From Isoetes taiwanensis (taxonomy: Eukaryota > Streptophyta > Lycopodiopsida > Isoetales > Isoetaceae): 64,000 bases of DNA. The position numbers and the translations under genes were made by a program. Shown piece by piece: positions 47,850-60,164 of the stretch; position 1 is the stretch's first letter, and every line of letters begins with the position of its first letter. The notes beneath the pieces are model-generated. The model saw only the letters and a program-made list of their open reading frames with translations, searched no databases and was not told where the DNA came from. The stretch lies in assembly GCA_021234155.1 (NCBI GenBank), contig JAJEKV010000033.1, forward strand, positions 419,475 to 483,474, given 5' to 3'.

Positions 47850-50030
47850 AGGAAGAAAGGAAGGAAGGAAGGTTCTTTTATCGTCCGCGGAGGCCAATCG
47901 GCCTATGGGACCCAAATTACGGTGAGGACAAGCCCGTTGCTACGGATTAAAAACCTTATACGAGGGAAAAAATCGTCGCGACAACAAGCCTTCTTTGGCA
48001 CCGGTTTACAAATATACATATACACATGAATTCCGGCACCTCGGGTGGCGGAGGAGGCGAGAGGTGAGTCCGCGGATCAAAACCTCACGGAGGTAGGAGC
48101 AAAGGGATCGAAGCGGCGCATCTTGAGTAGCTTCGTCGCGGTGGTAGACCCAGTCGCACCAAGAGGGCGAGCGAATCGACTACTATTGGGACAGCTCACG
48201 GAAGGCATGGCTTTCATCCTCAACAACCCCTAGCGGGCAACACTGACAAAGCTTTGTCACTGCACGGCTCTCAATCCACCGATTCGTCTCAAGCCAGAAG
48301 ATGATGGGCCTTTGTTGAATGGACGGCGATGATCTTGGCGCTTCTTCATGGGCAACCGAGAATGCAGGTAGAGCTGTGAGCCTCGAACCAGGGTGGGGTT
48401 TATGTGTTGTTTGTAGTGTGCCATCTTTACCTGTTCCAGAGCATTCTAGTCCCAGAGCTTCCCCAGGAAACAAGAGTCCAAGTACCCCCTCAGCCTATCC
48501 CGGCCGGCGTCTGTGTGCACACGGGCGCACCTATGTGTCTCCATGCGTTCGAGCTAGCCAGCTGGGCTCTCTTGTCCTTCCAACAAGCCCCGAAGTCGCT
48601 TGCGGGCTCATCGCCACGGCGTAAGCCAGTCTCAAGCGGGGAGCCGAGTGTAAGCCCATCTTTGGCCACCCACGGAAATAAACAATGTGTCTATCGAGGG
48701 CGCATCTTTGCGGGGGCATGAATCTGTCTCCTGCAACAAGATCCGATATGGGCCGAGGGCTTGACCCCCAAGTGCCAGCGTCAAAAATACCTTACGGACT
48801 GCTCCAAGTGGTTCCAAAGTCGCCAAAGACACCACCGGGTCCCACACCGACCCCCCCGGAAGAACTGGCTCCACCGGTGATGGGAACAAATGTATTTGGT
48901 GGCCCCGGTCATCTGACTAGGCCACTGTGACTATTGTTTTGCATTATGTATAACGCCTTCCAACTGCGGTCACCCCAAAGGCCGAATGGATGCATCCCAA
49001 TACATTGAGGGCGGAAATTCCAGCCCCGGATACTTGTAGGCTGGGTGTGACCCTACCATCTCCCACGATAAATGAGTGCGGAGGTCTTTGGATGGCGTGA
49101 GGAGGATGTGAGGGACCACCTTAGTCTTGGCGGGTTGACCGCATGTCCGTCGCTGGCGAATGTGTCCAGGGCATCTAGGTGTGCCTCGCATGCCCTCGGT
49201 GTATGGGCCAAAGAGGTCCATATCATCCATATAGATGAAGAGCCCGGATGACCCGGTGCAAGAGGCGTATACCGTCCCCCATTGGCGACAAGCGGGCTTC
49301 AACTTGGTCAATGTAAAGTCCAAAGAGTGTGGGTGAGAGATGACAACCTTGCCTAACTCTCAATGCTGGCGGCAAATGGCTGTCCTCCCGGTTGCATGCG
49401 GCTGTGCGGCTCTCGTGCAGTCTGGCCTGCATTGGCGTTGCAGATCTACGAGGAGCCCGGATGGTGCAATCTAAGCCCACAACTTTTCTTGGGGTACCGC
49501 GGGCCAAAAGCTTTTGTAAAGTCCACAAAAGCGGTGATCACCAGTCCTCCCGACGGTTCCTGCTTGTCCATGACCGGGGCCACAGTGTGAAGATGTGATC
49601 AATGGTGAATGTCCTGGTCGGAAGCTTGCTTTGGGTAAGTGCCGATTCTACGCTGCCTCTGCCCGTTTGGTTTCTTCACCGCCCGAGAATGCCCATATGA
49701 CTTGGCAAACAGACCGACGACCATGATGGTTGATGGTAATTCATCGGGCCGTGGGTCCCCCGGGCCTTGTAGATCGGAACAACCCCACTTTTGTGGTCCA
49801 TGACCCAGGAAACCCTCTTCAGAATGCTGTTGAAGCAGTCGGCAGTTGACGGGCACCATATAGCCGTCACCCACTTGAGCAACTCGGCTTCGGGCCGTCT
49901 AAAATTGTTGCCTTCCCATTCCTTCGGTAGTCTGCGGCCCTCTTCGACATCTTCTTACGTGATCACCGGTGATTGGGCCATGTTATGGGGGCACATCCGT
50001 CCGTGTTCAGGGGGATCATAAAGGCTGTTC
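47850..50030 (-). mobile_element. LINE-X, 5'-truncated copy with YMDD reverse transcriptase
   Basis: Minus orientation. The 3' end holds TTTTATCGTCCGCGGAGGCC and CCTATGGGACCC; its tail is (GGAA)n/(TTCC)n at 47,850-47,872 instead of TTCTA. RT pieces: VVPIYKA near 49,760-49,780, RQGCHLSPTLFGLYIDQVE near 49,300-49,354, the catalytic YMDD at 49,222-49,233, and KTKVV, YKYPGLEF near 49,010-49,140. It is the best-preserved RT core of the family here, but frames are broken between the blocks and the endonuclease is missing. Confidence 0.88.
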
Positions 50031-52200
50031 GTGCAATGGATAAGGCATTCCCATAAAGAGCGAAGGAAAGTAATAGTCATTGGTCTACCACCAAGGAATG
50101 CAACATAAAAAAAACTGGAAATGCACCTGGAAAGGGAGCTACCAAAATAACATTTAGGATCTTTGTGAGGCAATTTATTATAGTGGAAGTATTACAATAG
50201 CTGCTCTTTTCTCTCAATTTACACACCAAAAAGCACAAAACAATGGTGGTGAAGACCCTCGCGAGAAATTCTTGTATATATTAACTATTGGCCTTAATAC
50301 AATTTTAAGGATTTTTTAGATCCTTGCCCATTTTTTTTAGTCTATTTACATACTTTATGGATCTATTTTCATTTTTTAATTACAACCTTTGATTCGGCGA
50401 ATATTCCTTGTTTTGTGCTAGATCAAAGGCCAGTGAATTTTGCATCAAAAATCTACGAACAAGTTACAATGGTGCGAAACAACAATATGAGCATGACCAA
50501 TAGATGACCTTAGAACTATTTCGAAGCAATGAAAAGTTAAAAAAAAAAAAAAAAAAAGGGGGGCGCGCGCACACACACACAAGAGCAAGCGTTGGCACCA
50601 AGTCTATCAACAAGGCATCAAGATGATTGCCACATAGGCCCGAAGCTAATCGCCAGTAAATGAGGCCGGAGGATTTGGATTTCCAGGTCGCAATGGCCTC
50701 ACTAGAGCCAAATACAAACAATCTGATTAAAAAACCCCAAATACAAACAATCTGATTAAAAAACCAAAGGCGCTGAAAACCATAGGCATGGGCTTGCAAC
50801 AGATCTTATCAAATTCTCAAGAGTACGAATTGGAATGCCCCTGATCATGATTTGCTTTGTAGAAAGAACCACGACCCTTCATGTTGATTTGTCATGGAAA
50901 ACAATAGGTCCAACAAATCAGGCCATTTAGAAGCAAAAAATAAGAAACAGAATAGCCCTGGTCGCCAGATTTGGCAAGAGTCCTTCTTCTTGCATTCATT
51001 TCTTGCTCAAAAAGCTATTTTTCTGCAGAGGGCCAATTTTGAATTGAAGTCTGGCTGTCGAGATCACAAGGTGACGTAACCACAAAAACCCAGAAAACAA
51101 ACCATGCCTTAACCCCAAAAACCTAGGATTTGCTCTGCCTTAACTCACAAAACCCACGAATTAATTGTAGCTGCATAAAACCGAGAGGCTCTGTCTCAAC
51201 CCATAAAACCCACGAATTATCTGCAGCTGAACTGCCCTACAACCACCCCAAGAAATGAAATCCAAATCCTCAATGTGGGATTACTCAATTCCCTCGGCAT
51301 GAAAATATAGCAATGGCATTGTGCCTGCGTTTATATACTTCACAAATTTCGTTCCACCTCTTTCTATTTTTGTACCATTAATATGAAAGGCATCTAAACC
51401 ACTAAACTCAAGCTGCTCAAATTGATACTATTTTTTATACAATACTATACATAAATCATAGTCTCAACCATTGTGAGAATACCAATAAATTGTGGAAAGT
51501 TTATTAAGGGCCAATTTTCTCTGATTATTGTAATAAGGAAAAAACTACAAAATGCCTTTATGTTTTGATAAATTTCACCAGTGTCTTTAACTTTTCATAA
51601 TTTCACCAAGTGCCCTTGGTCAAAGTATAATGTATTTTGTATTTTTGAAAATTATTCAAATACCCTTAAGATTTATGTTAATTTCCCAAATGCCCTTATG
51701 TTTGTTTAAATTCCTAAAATGCACTTGAAATCTATAACGTGTATTTCTTTTCAAACTTTAAAAGTTACAAATTTACAAAATACCCTTAAGTTTTAAGCAA
51801 ATTATGGAAATGCCCTTGAACAACATCATTATTATCACTTTGGAGGCAACATTGCACCTAGAACAAGAGGGGAACAATAACGGTGCATGATCTCCTATAG
51901 GTTGCTGAGTAGGAAGTGAGTAAAAGGCTTGATGAGCCTCCGAGAATCTTGAGCACGTGGCCTCTAGAATTGTGAGAGAATAATCCTTCAAAAAATCTTG
52001 AGAAAATAGAATTGGTGCAAAATCACGAGAGCCTGTGAGCAAAAATCAATAGAGCAAGCAAAACTTGATGGAGTAGAATGAGTTTCAATCAGAAGCAAAT
52101 TCAATGGGTTAAAGAACCATGCACAAAAGTACATTTTGTGAAACTTAAATATAATAGAAGGGTGTACGTTGACTAAGGGCATTTAGTAAAATTATGGACT
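50031..52200. other. Intergenic; degenerate AAATGCCCTT repeats near 51.54-51.83 kb
   Basis: At 51,540-51,830 the phrase AA(A/T)(T/A)GCCCTTA followed by GTTT or AATTT recurs six or more times in degenerate form. At 50,538-50,582 there is an A run followed by G, GCGC and CA microsatellites. No gene was recognised. Confidence 0.5.
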
Positions 52201-52201
52201 A

Positions 52202-52339
52202 CGTTATCTACGCGGACGGGCTCGTTATGCCTGTAGAGGGCCCGAGGCGGCGTAAAAAGTGGCTGGCCGCGAAATGCCGCCGAAAGGTGTGTCAGCAGAG
52301 ACCCTACAAGGGCATAATGAGGCCCCCGCATAAATAACG
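52202..52339. mobile_element. Small foldback/MITE-like element
   Basis: The left arm CGTTATCTACGCGGACGGGC then TCGTTATGCC pairs with the right arm, which reversed reads CGTTATTTATGCGGGGGCCT then CATTATGCCC. Arms are about 40 bp in a 138-bp element. No clear target duplication was identified. Confidence 0.65.
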
Positions 52340-52636
52340 GGATGTAATAAACTTCTGGCTAAAATTACATTCGAGATGCAGCTTCTTTCGGCATTTAGGT
52401 TCTTGTCTATTTCTATGCAGATTGGAGCTCAATGAAATAGATCTGGCAAGTTTTAAGTGCATCTTGTGTGAGATATTTAAACTGTAAATCCTTGTCAGAT
52501 CTTGGAGCTTTCAAATGTATGCATAAATCCGGTTTAGACGAGCCATAGCCGAAGCCATATTCATCTATTTCAATGCCCTATTCATGTTTTCGAAGCCCTA
52601 TTCACATGCTCTGGTGCATCTAATCGCATTACCATC

Positions 52637-54308
52637 TGATGCGATCGTTCCACGTATTTATACCGGTGATAATGCACGTGTTTATATGGTAATTATACGG
52701 TATACCTATAAATGTACTGACACGTCACCCGATAAAGGTACCCCATCATGGGGTATTGTAACATAGGGGGTTGACCTAGAAGGGATTAAATTAGCTATGC
52801 TAATTTGATCATTAAGGATAATAACCTATAATCTAGGGATTAATATTAAATGGGTTAATTAGACCAATAAATGCTTTGGGAAGGCCACGGCTAATTAATT
52901 GGCCGACGTATGGGGTTTCAATTGGGTAAGTAATCAACTGATCCCTATTGCTAATTGACTCCCAAAAATTGGTCCAAGAAGGAGCAGGATGGCTTCTACC
53001 CTCGTCCAATGTAACCACCAAGTACTTTTTGTAGGCTGAAGTTGAATACCAAGATCAAGAAGATGGAGATCCCCAACGACAATGGGAGGTGCAGAAACAC
53101 GTGGGTGGCTAGTGTAGTTGTGAATTCTAGGATAAGCACCCTGTTGGGCTACTGTTTGGGTTGTTGGTCTATTCTCTCTTTGTTGTGTTTACTCAGTAGG
53201 AACTAACCCTTGATTGTAAAGGTAGGTTCTCTCTATATATTTCGATTCGGGTTCGCTTTGTAATGGATGGATTGGTGGTTGTTAGCCTAGTGTTACTCGA
53301 AATGGGGAATTAAGGGGGGTAGAGACCCTCGAGGCTATTTATTGTAGTATGCCCTAGATAGAGCCCTCAGATTATCCCGGTTATTTGCGGCGGCAGGCAC
53401 AAGAGCCCACCGGTCATAGATGCTATGGTACCGGGCTTAGCACCGCACAAGGAACACAAGCGGTGAAGTGGAGGTGGGGTCTTGCACGAACATAAAGGCT
53501 CACAGGGACTCTATAGCGAAGCCAGAGGCGATAGCGGGTCCCACGTGGGGCGGGTATGGGTCCGACACTCCCAGGTGGGAAAGGTGTGACCCGAATGGGG
53601 CACCTTGCACTTTGAGTAGATTTAGGGTGAGTAGAAGTAGCACGGATGCGGGGTGGCTGATGGGCACGTGTTCTCTAGTCGCAAGCCCATGGAGCCACTG
53701 CTGGGACGGGAAGGGGACGCCACGACCTGCCCCTCATCGGGCCAGGGGCTTCATGAACCCCGGAGTAGGCTCGCCAGGTGATGCCTCGAGCCCCGCTGCC
53801 TCCCAAGGCTGGCTATGGCGGCCATAGCGTGAATTGACCCATCTGCAAAGTGTGCACAGGAGGGGCGGATGGAGTGGACAACCCTAGCCAATGTTCTATG
53901 CCAGCCAACGCCATGTCAAGATTCAATACCTGCTGATCTCTTGAGGCCTAGCCGTCAGTCGATCCTCACTGGAGTCTGAACCGGGGTAGAACCATGGGTT
54001 TGGGGTGTTTTCTTAGGTTTAGATGCATATTCTTTGCCGTTGGTATTTGGATGGATATGCCACCCTTCGAGGTGGTTATTTATATGTGATTTATCAACGT
54101 GTGCTAACCCTTGTATTCACGCTTCCGACGTAGGAGCCCCATTGAAGGCGTGGGCGAATAATGACCCTTCAGTGTCCTTCTTTCGGGCATCATTATTATA
54201 GATGGCCGAAATGGAATGGAGGGCCACATTCATGGCAAGTTAGTGCTAGCCATGGGGGAAAGTCCTCGTATGTATACGCCCAGGGTCGTATATGTTGTTG
54301 GGGCGTCA
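52637..54308 (+). mobile_element. 5' LTR of a large Ty3/gypsy element
   Basis: It begins TGATGCGATCGTTCCACGTA and shares long near-identical blocks with the sequence starting at 63,670, including more than 40 identical bases around 52,777-52,822. It ends GGGGCGTCA three bases before a primer site. Length is about 1.67 kb, long for a gypsy LTR. A 119-codon open frame inside it (53,468-53,827) has no protein character. Confidence 0.85.
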
Positions 54309-54311
54309 CGG

Positions 54312-54322
54312 TGGTATCGAGC
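54312..54322 (+). other. Primer-binding site (TGGTATCGAGC)
   Basis: It is one base short of the standard tRNA-Met site TGGTATCAGAGC. It lies just after the LTR end at GTCA, where a gypsy primer site is expected. Confidence 0.7.
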
Positions 54323-54799
54323 ATGGTTACGGGAAGCCAAACTATTGCGGCCACATACTAACTTTCGATAGATCGTTAGCTAGAGAGTGAGGATTTTGGA
54401 GTAGTATGAGTTTTTGGGTGGTGTAAGGGATGCCCGTCATGCTTGCTTTAAATTGGTCTAATTGTAATTAAGAGGGGTACCCGGTACCCAACCCTAACCC
54501 TAAGTGGCGGGTGGGTGCCGTGTCGGCTGGCGCCCGTAGAAACCTCGGGGTAGGGGGTGCCCGAAAACCGTGGAAAAAAAAACCTAACCCTAGAGTGGGG
54601 TAGTGGGGCGTACTGGCGTGCCCCGGGCGACGTCGAGGTAGGGGGTGCCGCCACCTCAAAAACGCTCGCCACTTTTTCATAAAAGTTTTTTAGGGTTAAA
54701 ATTTTAAAAGTTAGTCAAGGTAACTTTTCTTTCACTTTTTTTTGGCGCCCTAGCTTCCTTTTGAGCTCGCCTAGCCGCCATAGCCGCCGGAATTGGAAG

Positions 54800-55960
54800 C
54801 TTCTCTAAAAGCCACAGCTTGAGACCCGCGTCCCTCACCTTTCTCTCTCAAGCGCCCGGTAGCCCACCTAGTTCCTTCCTTTCAAGGATGGAGGAAGCAA
54901 GCAAGTCTACTCGTAAAGCCTCGCTACTCCAAGTCCCCTATAGAGTCTCGATGGCTCAACCGCTGCCACGCCCAAAACCCTCGCCTCGGAGGAGGAGGCC
55001 AAACAGAGGAGCCTACCGGAGTACTTTGTCAAACGCTTCTATGAAGGAGTTAGGGATACCTTTTCCGCTCTTTTGCTATATAATGAGCGCCGTGTACAAG
55101 CTTAATGCCATCCAAGAAACGCATTAATCAGAAGTTGGAGCGTGAAGATGGCGCCCAAAAGTATACACGTGATTTCCCATCGGAAAGGGGGACGAGGCAA
55201 TGCAAGCGGGAGGCCATACAAACACACTCCCAAAACATTTTGCAAATGGCAATAAGCGCAGGCCGGCACTGGCTTTGCATCCCCATGACCCGGTTCGGGA
55301 CACCGCTTATCTAGGAAACGGGATGTGCCTCTTTTGATGGGGATCCTACACTCTCCCGCCTTTTTCATAAGGGGAGGAAACTAATGCATTATCCGGGAAG
55401 CTGGAACACCGAAATTCTTCAGATCAATTCGAAGTCGAAATGGACATGCGGATATGCCAACCCTCCACGCTATTTTCTGGAACTTAATAGAAGAACAGAT
55501 TCGATAGCCAGTGGAGCGGCGAAGCAAAGGAGCAGCCCTCCTAGTTAACAAGCCTGAAGGCAAACCACTTTGGTTGGCGGAGGAGGTCGCTAAGCTTCGA
55601 GGAGGATACATCCATCGTGGCCAGGTAGAACAAGAAGCAAAATTTCAAGAGAATGCGGGGCCAGGCAGGAGAGAGCAAAGAGGAGGCAACCGAAGCCGTG
55701 AAGGAGCCGGCCGAGGAAGGAAGAGGAAAAAAGGCATCGGCAGGGAGAAACCTTTTTCTAAGTCCGCGGTGTTCTCGCCGAGAGACAAAAAGAAGACACC
55801 AAAAGATCTGGTGCTTTCGGTATAAGGATCAGACAGGCTCGAGGAGGAATCGCTAAGGCTGGGGGGATAACCGTGGGGACAACATCATCCGTAGAAGCCC
55901 GCAAGATCCCGAGCAGGTGGAAGACTCTACCCGGTGCACTTCAACCTAGGAGGGTTACAA
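54800..55960 (+). other. Gypsy leader: basic, codon-like sequence upstream of the H3-like fold
   Basis: Coding-like pieces alternate between frames. Around 55,010-55,090 a frame reads YFVKRFYEGVRDTFSALLLY. Around 55,530-55,660 another reads LLVNKPEGKPLWLAEEVAKL. Around 55,640-55,800 very basic sequence follows, rich in Lys, Arg, Gly and Glu. I do not recognise a domain. The basic part might be the tail of the histone-like protein or unrelated element sequence. Confidence 0.35.
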
Positions 55961-55969
55961 ACTGATGCG

Positions 55970-56250
55970 AGTGGCGCCGAGGAGATAAGGAAGTACGAGA
56001 GTAAATCCACCGAAGTTTACATTAACGAAAACTTCCTTTCAGTGATGCCGTCCGAGATTGCCAAGAATTTAAAGGCGGACCTTCGTTTTCAAACTCATGC
56101 CATTCTAGCACTTCGTGAGGCGCCGAGGCTTACTTGTGGCCCTCTTTGGCGATGCAAACCCCTATGTGCCATCCATGCTTGTGCAACCATCGTGACGACA
56201 AAGACCTACAGGTTGGCACTTGGCCGGATCCGTGGGGGGCGATTCGTAAT
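55970..56250 (+). pseudogene. Histone H3-like histone fold, frameshifted
   Basis: The plus frame reads EEIRKYESKSTEVYI, then an N-terminal helix segment with SEIAKNLKADLRFQTHAILAL and REA, matching the H3 core from REIRKYQ..STELLI to DLRFQSHAVLALQEA. Spacing is identical after STE; one extra residue lies before KST. Frame changes beyond about 56,118 then give AEAYL, VALFGDAN, LCAIHA, and finally RIRGGR near 56,228-56,247, the ends of the H3 alpha-2/alpha-3 region. The canonical H3 N-terminal tail is not seen upstream. LRFQTHA is H3-like rather than typical of centromeric CENH3, but the helix-1 segment (NENFLSVMPSE) is quite diverged. An A run at 56,362-56,371 could be a poly(A) relic of a processed copy. 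Confidence 0.75.
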
Positions 56251-56479
56251 TATGTACATAACAATTTTGTATCTATGTAAATCGGTATATATATATTATT
56301 ATCTGAAACTGTTTGACTTCTTATTTTAAATTGTGAATTTTCCTACAATTACAAAATTTAACAAAAAAAAAAGGAGATGATGTAAAAGCCTCAGGCGCCC
56401 CCGACAAGTTAAATATTCAGAGTCATTTTAGGGTTTCATCATTTCTTACTCTGTTTCCTTCTTCCTCCCATCTTAGCTG

Positions 56480-58090
56480 CAGTGATGGACTACATTTGGC
56501 CACTAGCATGGTATATGGGAGGGCGAAGCAATGGGACCCGGTTCCTTACCCTCTTGGATTGTATGTTGCGGAGTTCATCGACCTCATCCATAATATCTTG
56601 CGCCATTCTGACTATGCGACTTTGTAGAGTTCTAAGGATGAGGAAATATTGCCCACGAGGTGGAATTCTTTTGGGAACAGCCCCTAACCTTATCTTCTGA
56701 GAGGATATTGTGGAGCATATGTTGGGAGATGATCGCCATGGCTATGACATCCCTCAAAGGGCATCATCGGGCGTGCTAAACCGCGCTCCCATTATCGATT
56801 GTGGCTCTAATGGGCTATACTTTGAAGCCCGGTTGCCCCTTGCTCTTATTATGGGATGTGTATGTTGATGGAATGCTGACAACGCTTTTAGAGCAAGCTA
56901 AAGCCCCACTTCCTCCATATCCAGGGAGGACGGCGGGTAAACTTCTTGCTGATTTTAGCGATGGAAGGAGTTAGTTAAAAGAGAGGCCTTTACCTGCAGT
57001 AGTAAGGGCCAAACACTTGTGGGATTGAGTTGCCATACCATCAAGGTTGGGGATCAAGATTACTTACCGGCGGCGACATTCGGGCTGGACAGCATATCGC
57101 CAATAAAGGGTAAGCAGAGGACCGCCACCTTCTTTATGAGTCAGCCGATATCATTGTCGGTCAGCATGATTTCATTGATTACTCTACGCCCCAATTGTCG
57201 CCGAGAGATACATCAGTGCTCAATTATCAACCTCTTGATGTTGAGCCTATCAAAGACACTCTTGTCCCTTTGGCGCTTAATGATTCAGTATCCCATCTTC
57301 GTTCTGAATCGGCTTTTCCAGCTTCACGGGCTACATGTGCCCAACATCAACGACGCTGCCGTAAATTTGGAGGACGACCCAACCATGGAGGATTTATGTG
57401 ATGAGAACCCGGTATGCTCAGAGGAGAAAGACTTTGCCATGGAGGAGGAACTACCGAATTTGAGTCCGAGTTGGCCCTTCAACCCATCCAATGGTTCGAG
57501 GCCTGAAATGCCATATTACTCCGGTTTTCTTGTCGGCTTTTACAAGCGGGGACGAGGTTCTCTTCTTTGCTAAGGCAATTGCCCTCGAAGGCGAGGCGGC
57601 ATTAAGGGCACTTTCCACCACAGTAGAGGCCACAAGAGTTAGCTTTAACCTTGAGCATATCATCCCAGTGAACCGTGATCTCGCCATTGCAGTGTTTGAC
57701 CATGATTGGTTCTTGGATGAACATGAGTCTCTTTGGTTATGCCATTACTACAAATGTTCCTCCTTAAATAGCTTCATCAGTTGCCTCCATCGGTTAATCC
57801 TAGCGTGTTACTCCTACAAGATCGAACCCGAGCCCCGGTTTGATACCGAAGCCGCAAGATGTTGACGGGATGACCTCTCTTAGTTTTAAGGTTTCATTGG
57901 GTCATCGTAGGAAATTTTTGCTAAGTTTGATTGGCATTACCTCTAGTGGGCCAACACTTAAAATCTATAAACATTTCAATTTTTATATATTCGTGATATC
58001 TTCTTATGTTCTTACCAATCAAGAAAACCATTAGATTGTTTTCTCCTTTCAATGATTAATTATCTTCCTTAAGTTGGGGGAAGGAAATTG
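56480..58090 (+). other. Unrecognised coding-like sequence inside the gypsy element
   Basis: Open stretches alternate across frames: 57,019-57,573, 57,195-57,401 (SPRDTSVLNYQPLDVEPIKD) and 57,491-57,865 (LFFAKAIALEGEAALRALST, AIAVFDHDWFLDEHESLWLC). The codon-like quality suggests a decayed polypeptide of 250 or more residues. No domain is recognised; an extra gypsy ORF or a nested insertion are both possible. Confidence 0.35.
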
Positions 58091-58099
58091 TTCAATGTA

Positions 58100-60030
58100 T
58101 ATATAATTATTCTTTACCGCCTTTGCAGAAGAAACACTTGAGGAATACCGGGGACAGGGATCACCGGACCGATAAAGAATGGATGAACGGGGACCTCCCC
58201 GAACGACTATGGGGAACGATACAACGAAAATATCCCGAGCCCGAAGTTGACGGCGACATAGCGTGGACTTAGGGTGCCGGAACAACCTTATGATCCAAGG
58301 GGATGGAAATAGTTACTCTCGCTTCGAGCGTCACGTCACGATGATCACGAAATGGACTCTTTCCGCATACTTGGGATTATTGGAATATGACCCTATCCGA
58401 AGCTTTTGAAGTCTGCTAATGATCAATACCGCCGTCTTCACGACCGCGAAGCGCTCTTCAACCTTCGACGTTAGTTAGCCCCACTTGGGATTATCAACCG
58501 TTATTATCCGGGCTTGGGCACGTTACAAAGCTCGTCGGCCGTGCGTGGAGAGTGCGCTTGGCGTCAGCCATGTATCCCACACGCAAATCCTTAAAGCCGT
58601 AATTTCCAGTTTTGTGTGTTCCTATGTTTCACTATGGTTAGAAATGGCTGTGAGCCTCTCTATGTATTATATAACTATAAGTTTATAAGCGTATTTCCGT
58701 ATGAACTTCTTTGATGTAAGCCGCCATTTCGATTGTAATTGAAGCTCCGCCCTTTCGCGGTTCACTTTGTGTTTCTCGATACCACTCAAAATGACTTTGT
58801 TATAACACTTACCGTTATCGCACTCTTTCTTATATATCATTATGTTTAATTATAGACGGTGCACGCAATACACCTGGCGTTCACCCTGGCGCAATCGGTT
58901 GCACAGAACAAGAATTGATCTTCGGCGAAAAGATGGTTAGGGCTTAATTACAGGCCTACGCCTTGCATGCTAACCCCCACGGCGTGTTAACAGATGTAAC
59001 CGGAAGTTACCTCGGATTCCTAGTCCCTGCGACAAAGAAAGAGTTCCTAAATTAATTTAACCAGTCCATTGCAGTCGCGAAGAGGTCCCACTCTAAACGG
59101 CGACGGAGCTCTAGAGACGGTGCTTCCTCAAAGTCCCACTCGATTATCATCCGAATCATCCGCATCATCCGGTGGTCATGCCGAAAGATAAGGAGTACCC
59201 AAGGCGGTTGATGACCATAACTAGTATATGGAAGAATAGGAAATTGGCCCGGTTGATGGGAATCTAGAGGCGCTTTGAATGCCGAATCTTAATTTGGATC
59301 GAAATGAAGGAGTTAGTCCTGTCCTATGGCATGGAGAAGGATCGGAAAGGTTGCCACCACAAAACCTTACCGGAGCTGCGGTATTTGGTGGAAGGGCTAT
59401 GCGAGCCAAACATCCGAGGGAGTAGATGCAACCGAGGAAAGTTTGCCGGGCGCTTCAAATCGCATTATGTGCCTCGCGTGCACATAAATGCCAAATGTAT
59501 CGGAACTTTCTACAGGTTGGGCGAAGAGTATGTCCGCATGGGCTTACACGGATGAGTTTATAAACGGTATATGTACCGGTATGAATGAGAAAAGGCGGTG
59601 GAGGGCTATATTTGAGGGTTTGGCACCATCGATCAAACGGATGGTTAAGACCATCGACTAAATCGACAAGCGGTAGGGAGCGAAGCATTGAGCCTCGAGA
59701 GGACAACCAAAGGAGTGATGTATCGCGTCTGCTCCTTACTACATGACCCGCGTAGTCCACACCTTACAAACCCCTCTCAAAGTCCGGGGCCCTCTCAATG
59801 AGAACTCTTACGGTCGGCGAGAAAGAAATTAAAACTTATCTGATAAGCGTAACAATCCGCGGTAAGAAGTTCAAACCTCTTACCCAGTCCATTAAAGAGG
59901 CGGAGAACAAATTTTGTGGGATAAAGGCATGTTACAGGTGTATGAGGCCTGACACTTCATGCGGAGCACTGCCTATATATTTTGAAGACGTACTTGCCCG
60001 GGCTACTACCATGGTAGGATGATATTGAGT
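58100..60030 (+). pseudogene. Gypsy gag remains with degenerate CCHC-like knuckle
   Basis: Fragments in changing frames precede protease. Near 59,868-59,960 the text KPLTQSIKEAENKFCGIKACYRCMRPDTSCG aligns in position and content with the gypsy gag segment that ends in the zinc knuckle (CxxC retained, later His and Cys shifted). The upstream capsid region is too decayed for confident matching. Confidence 0.5.
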
Positions 60031-60164
60031 CCAACATTACCGACGGCGGGCGGCTCCCAGAAAGCATATCACGGTCGTCTCTATATCCTTTATGACTAAT
60101 AGAAATCTTAAGCTTTGTCGGCCTACCGCCATTTCCACTATAGGCCAACAGACGGTAAGCCTTT

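Noticed and set aside
50538-50582. A-run followed by G, GCGC and CA repeats
   Set aside because: Ordinary microsatellite. It could be a poly(A) tail relic, but there is no element sequence next to it.
53468-53827. 119-codon open frame
   Set aside because: It lies entirely inside the gypsy 5' LTR, is GC-rich, and has no domain.
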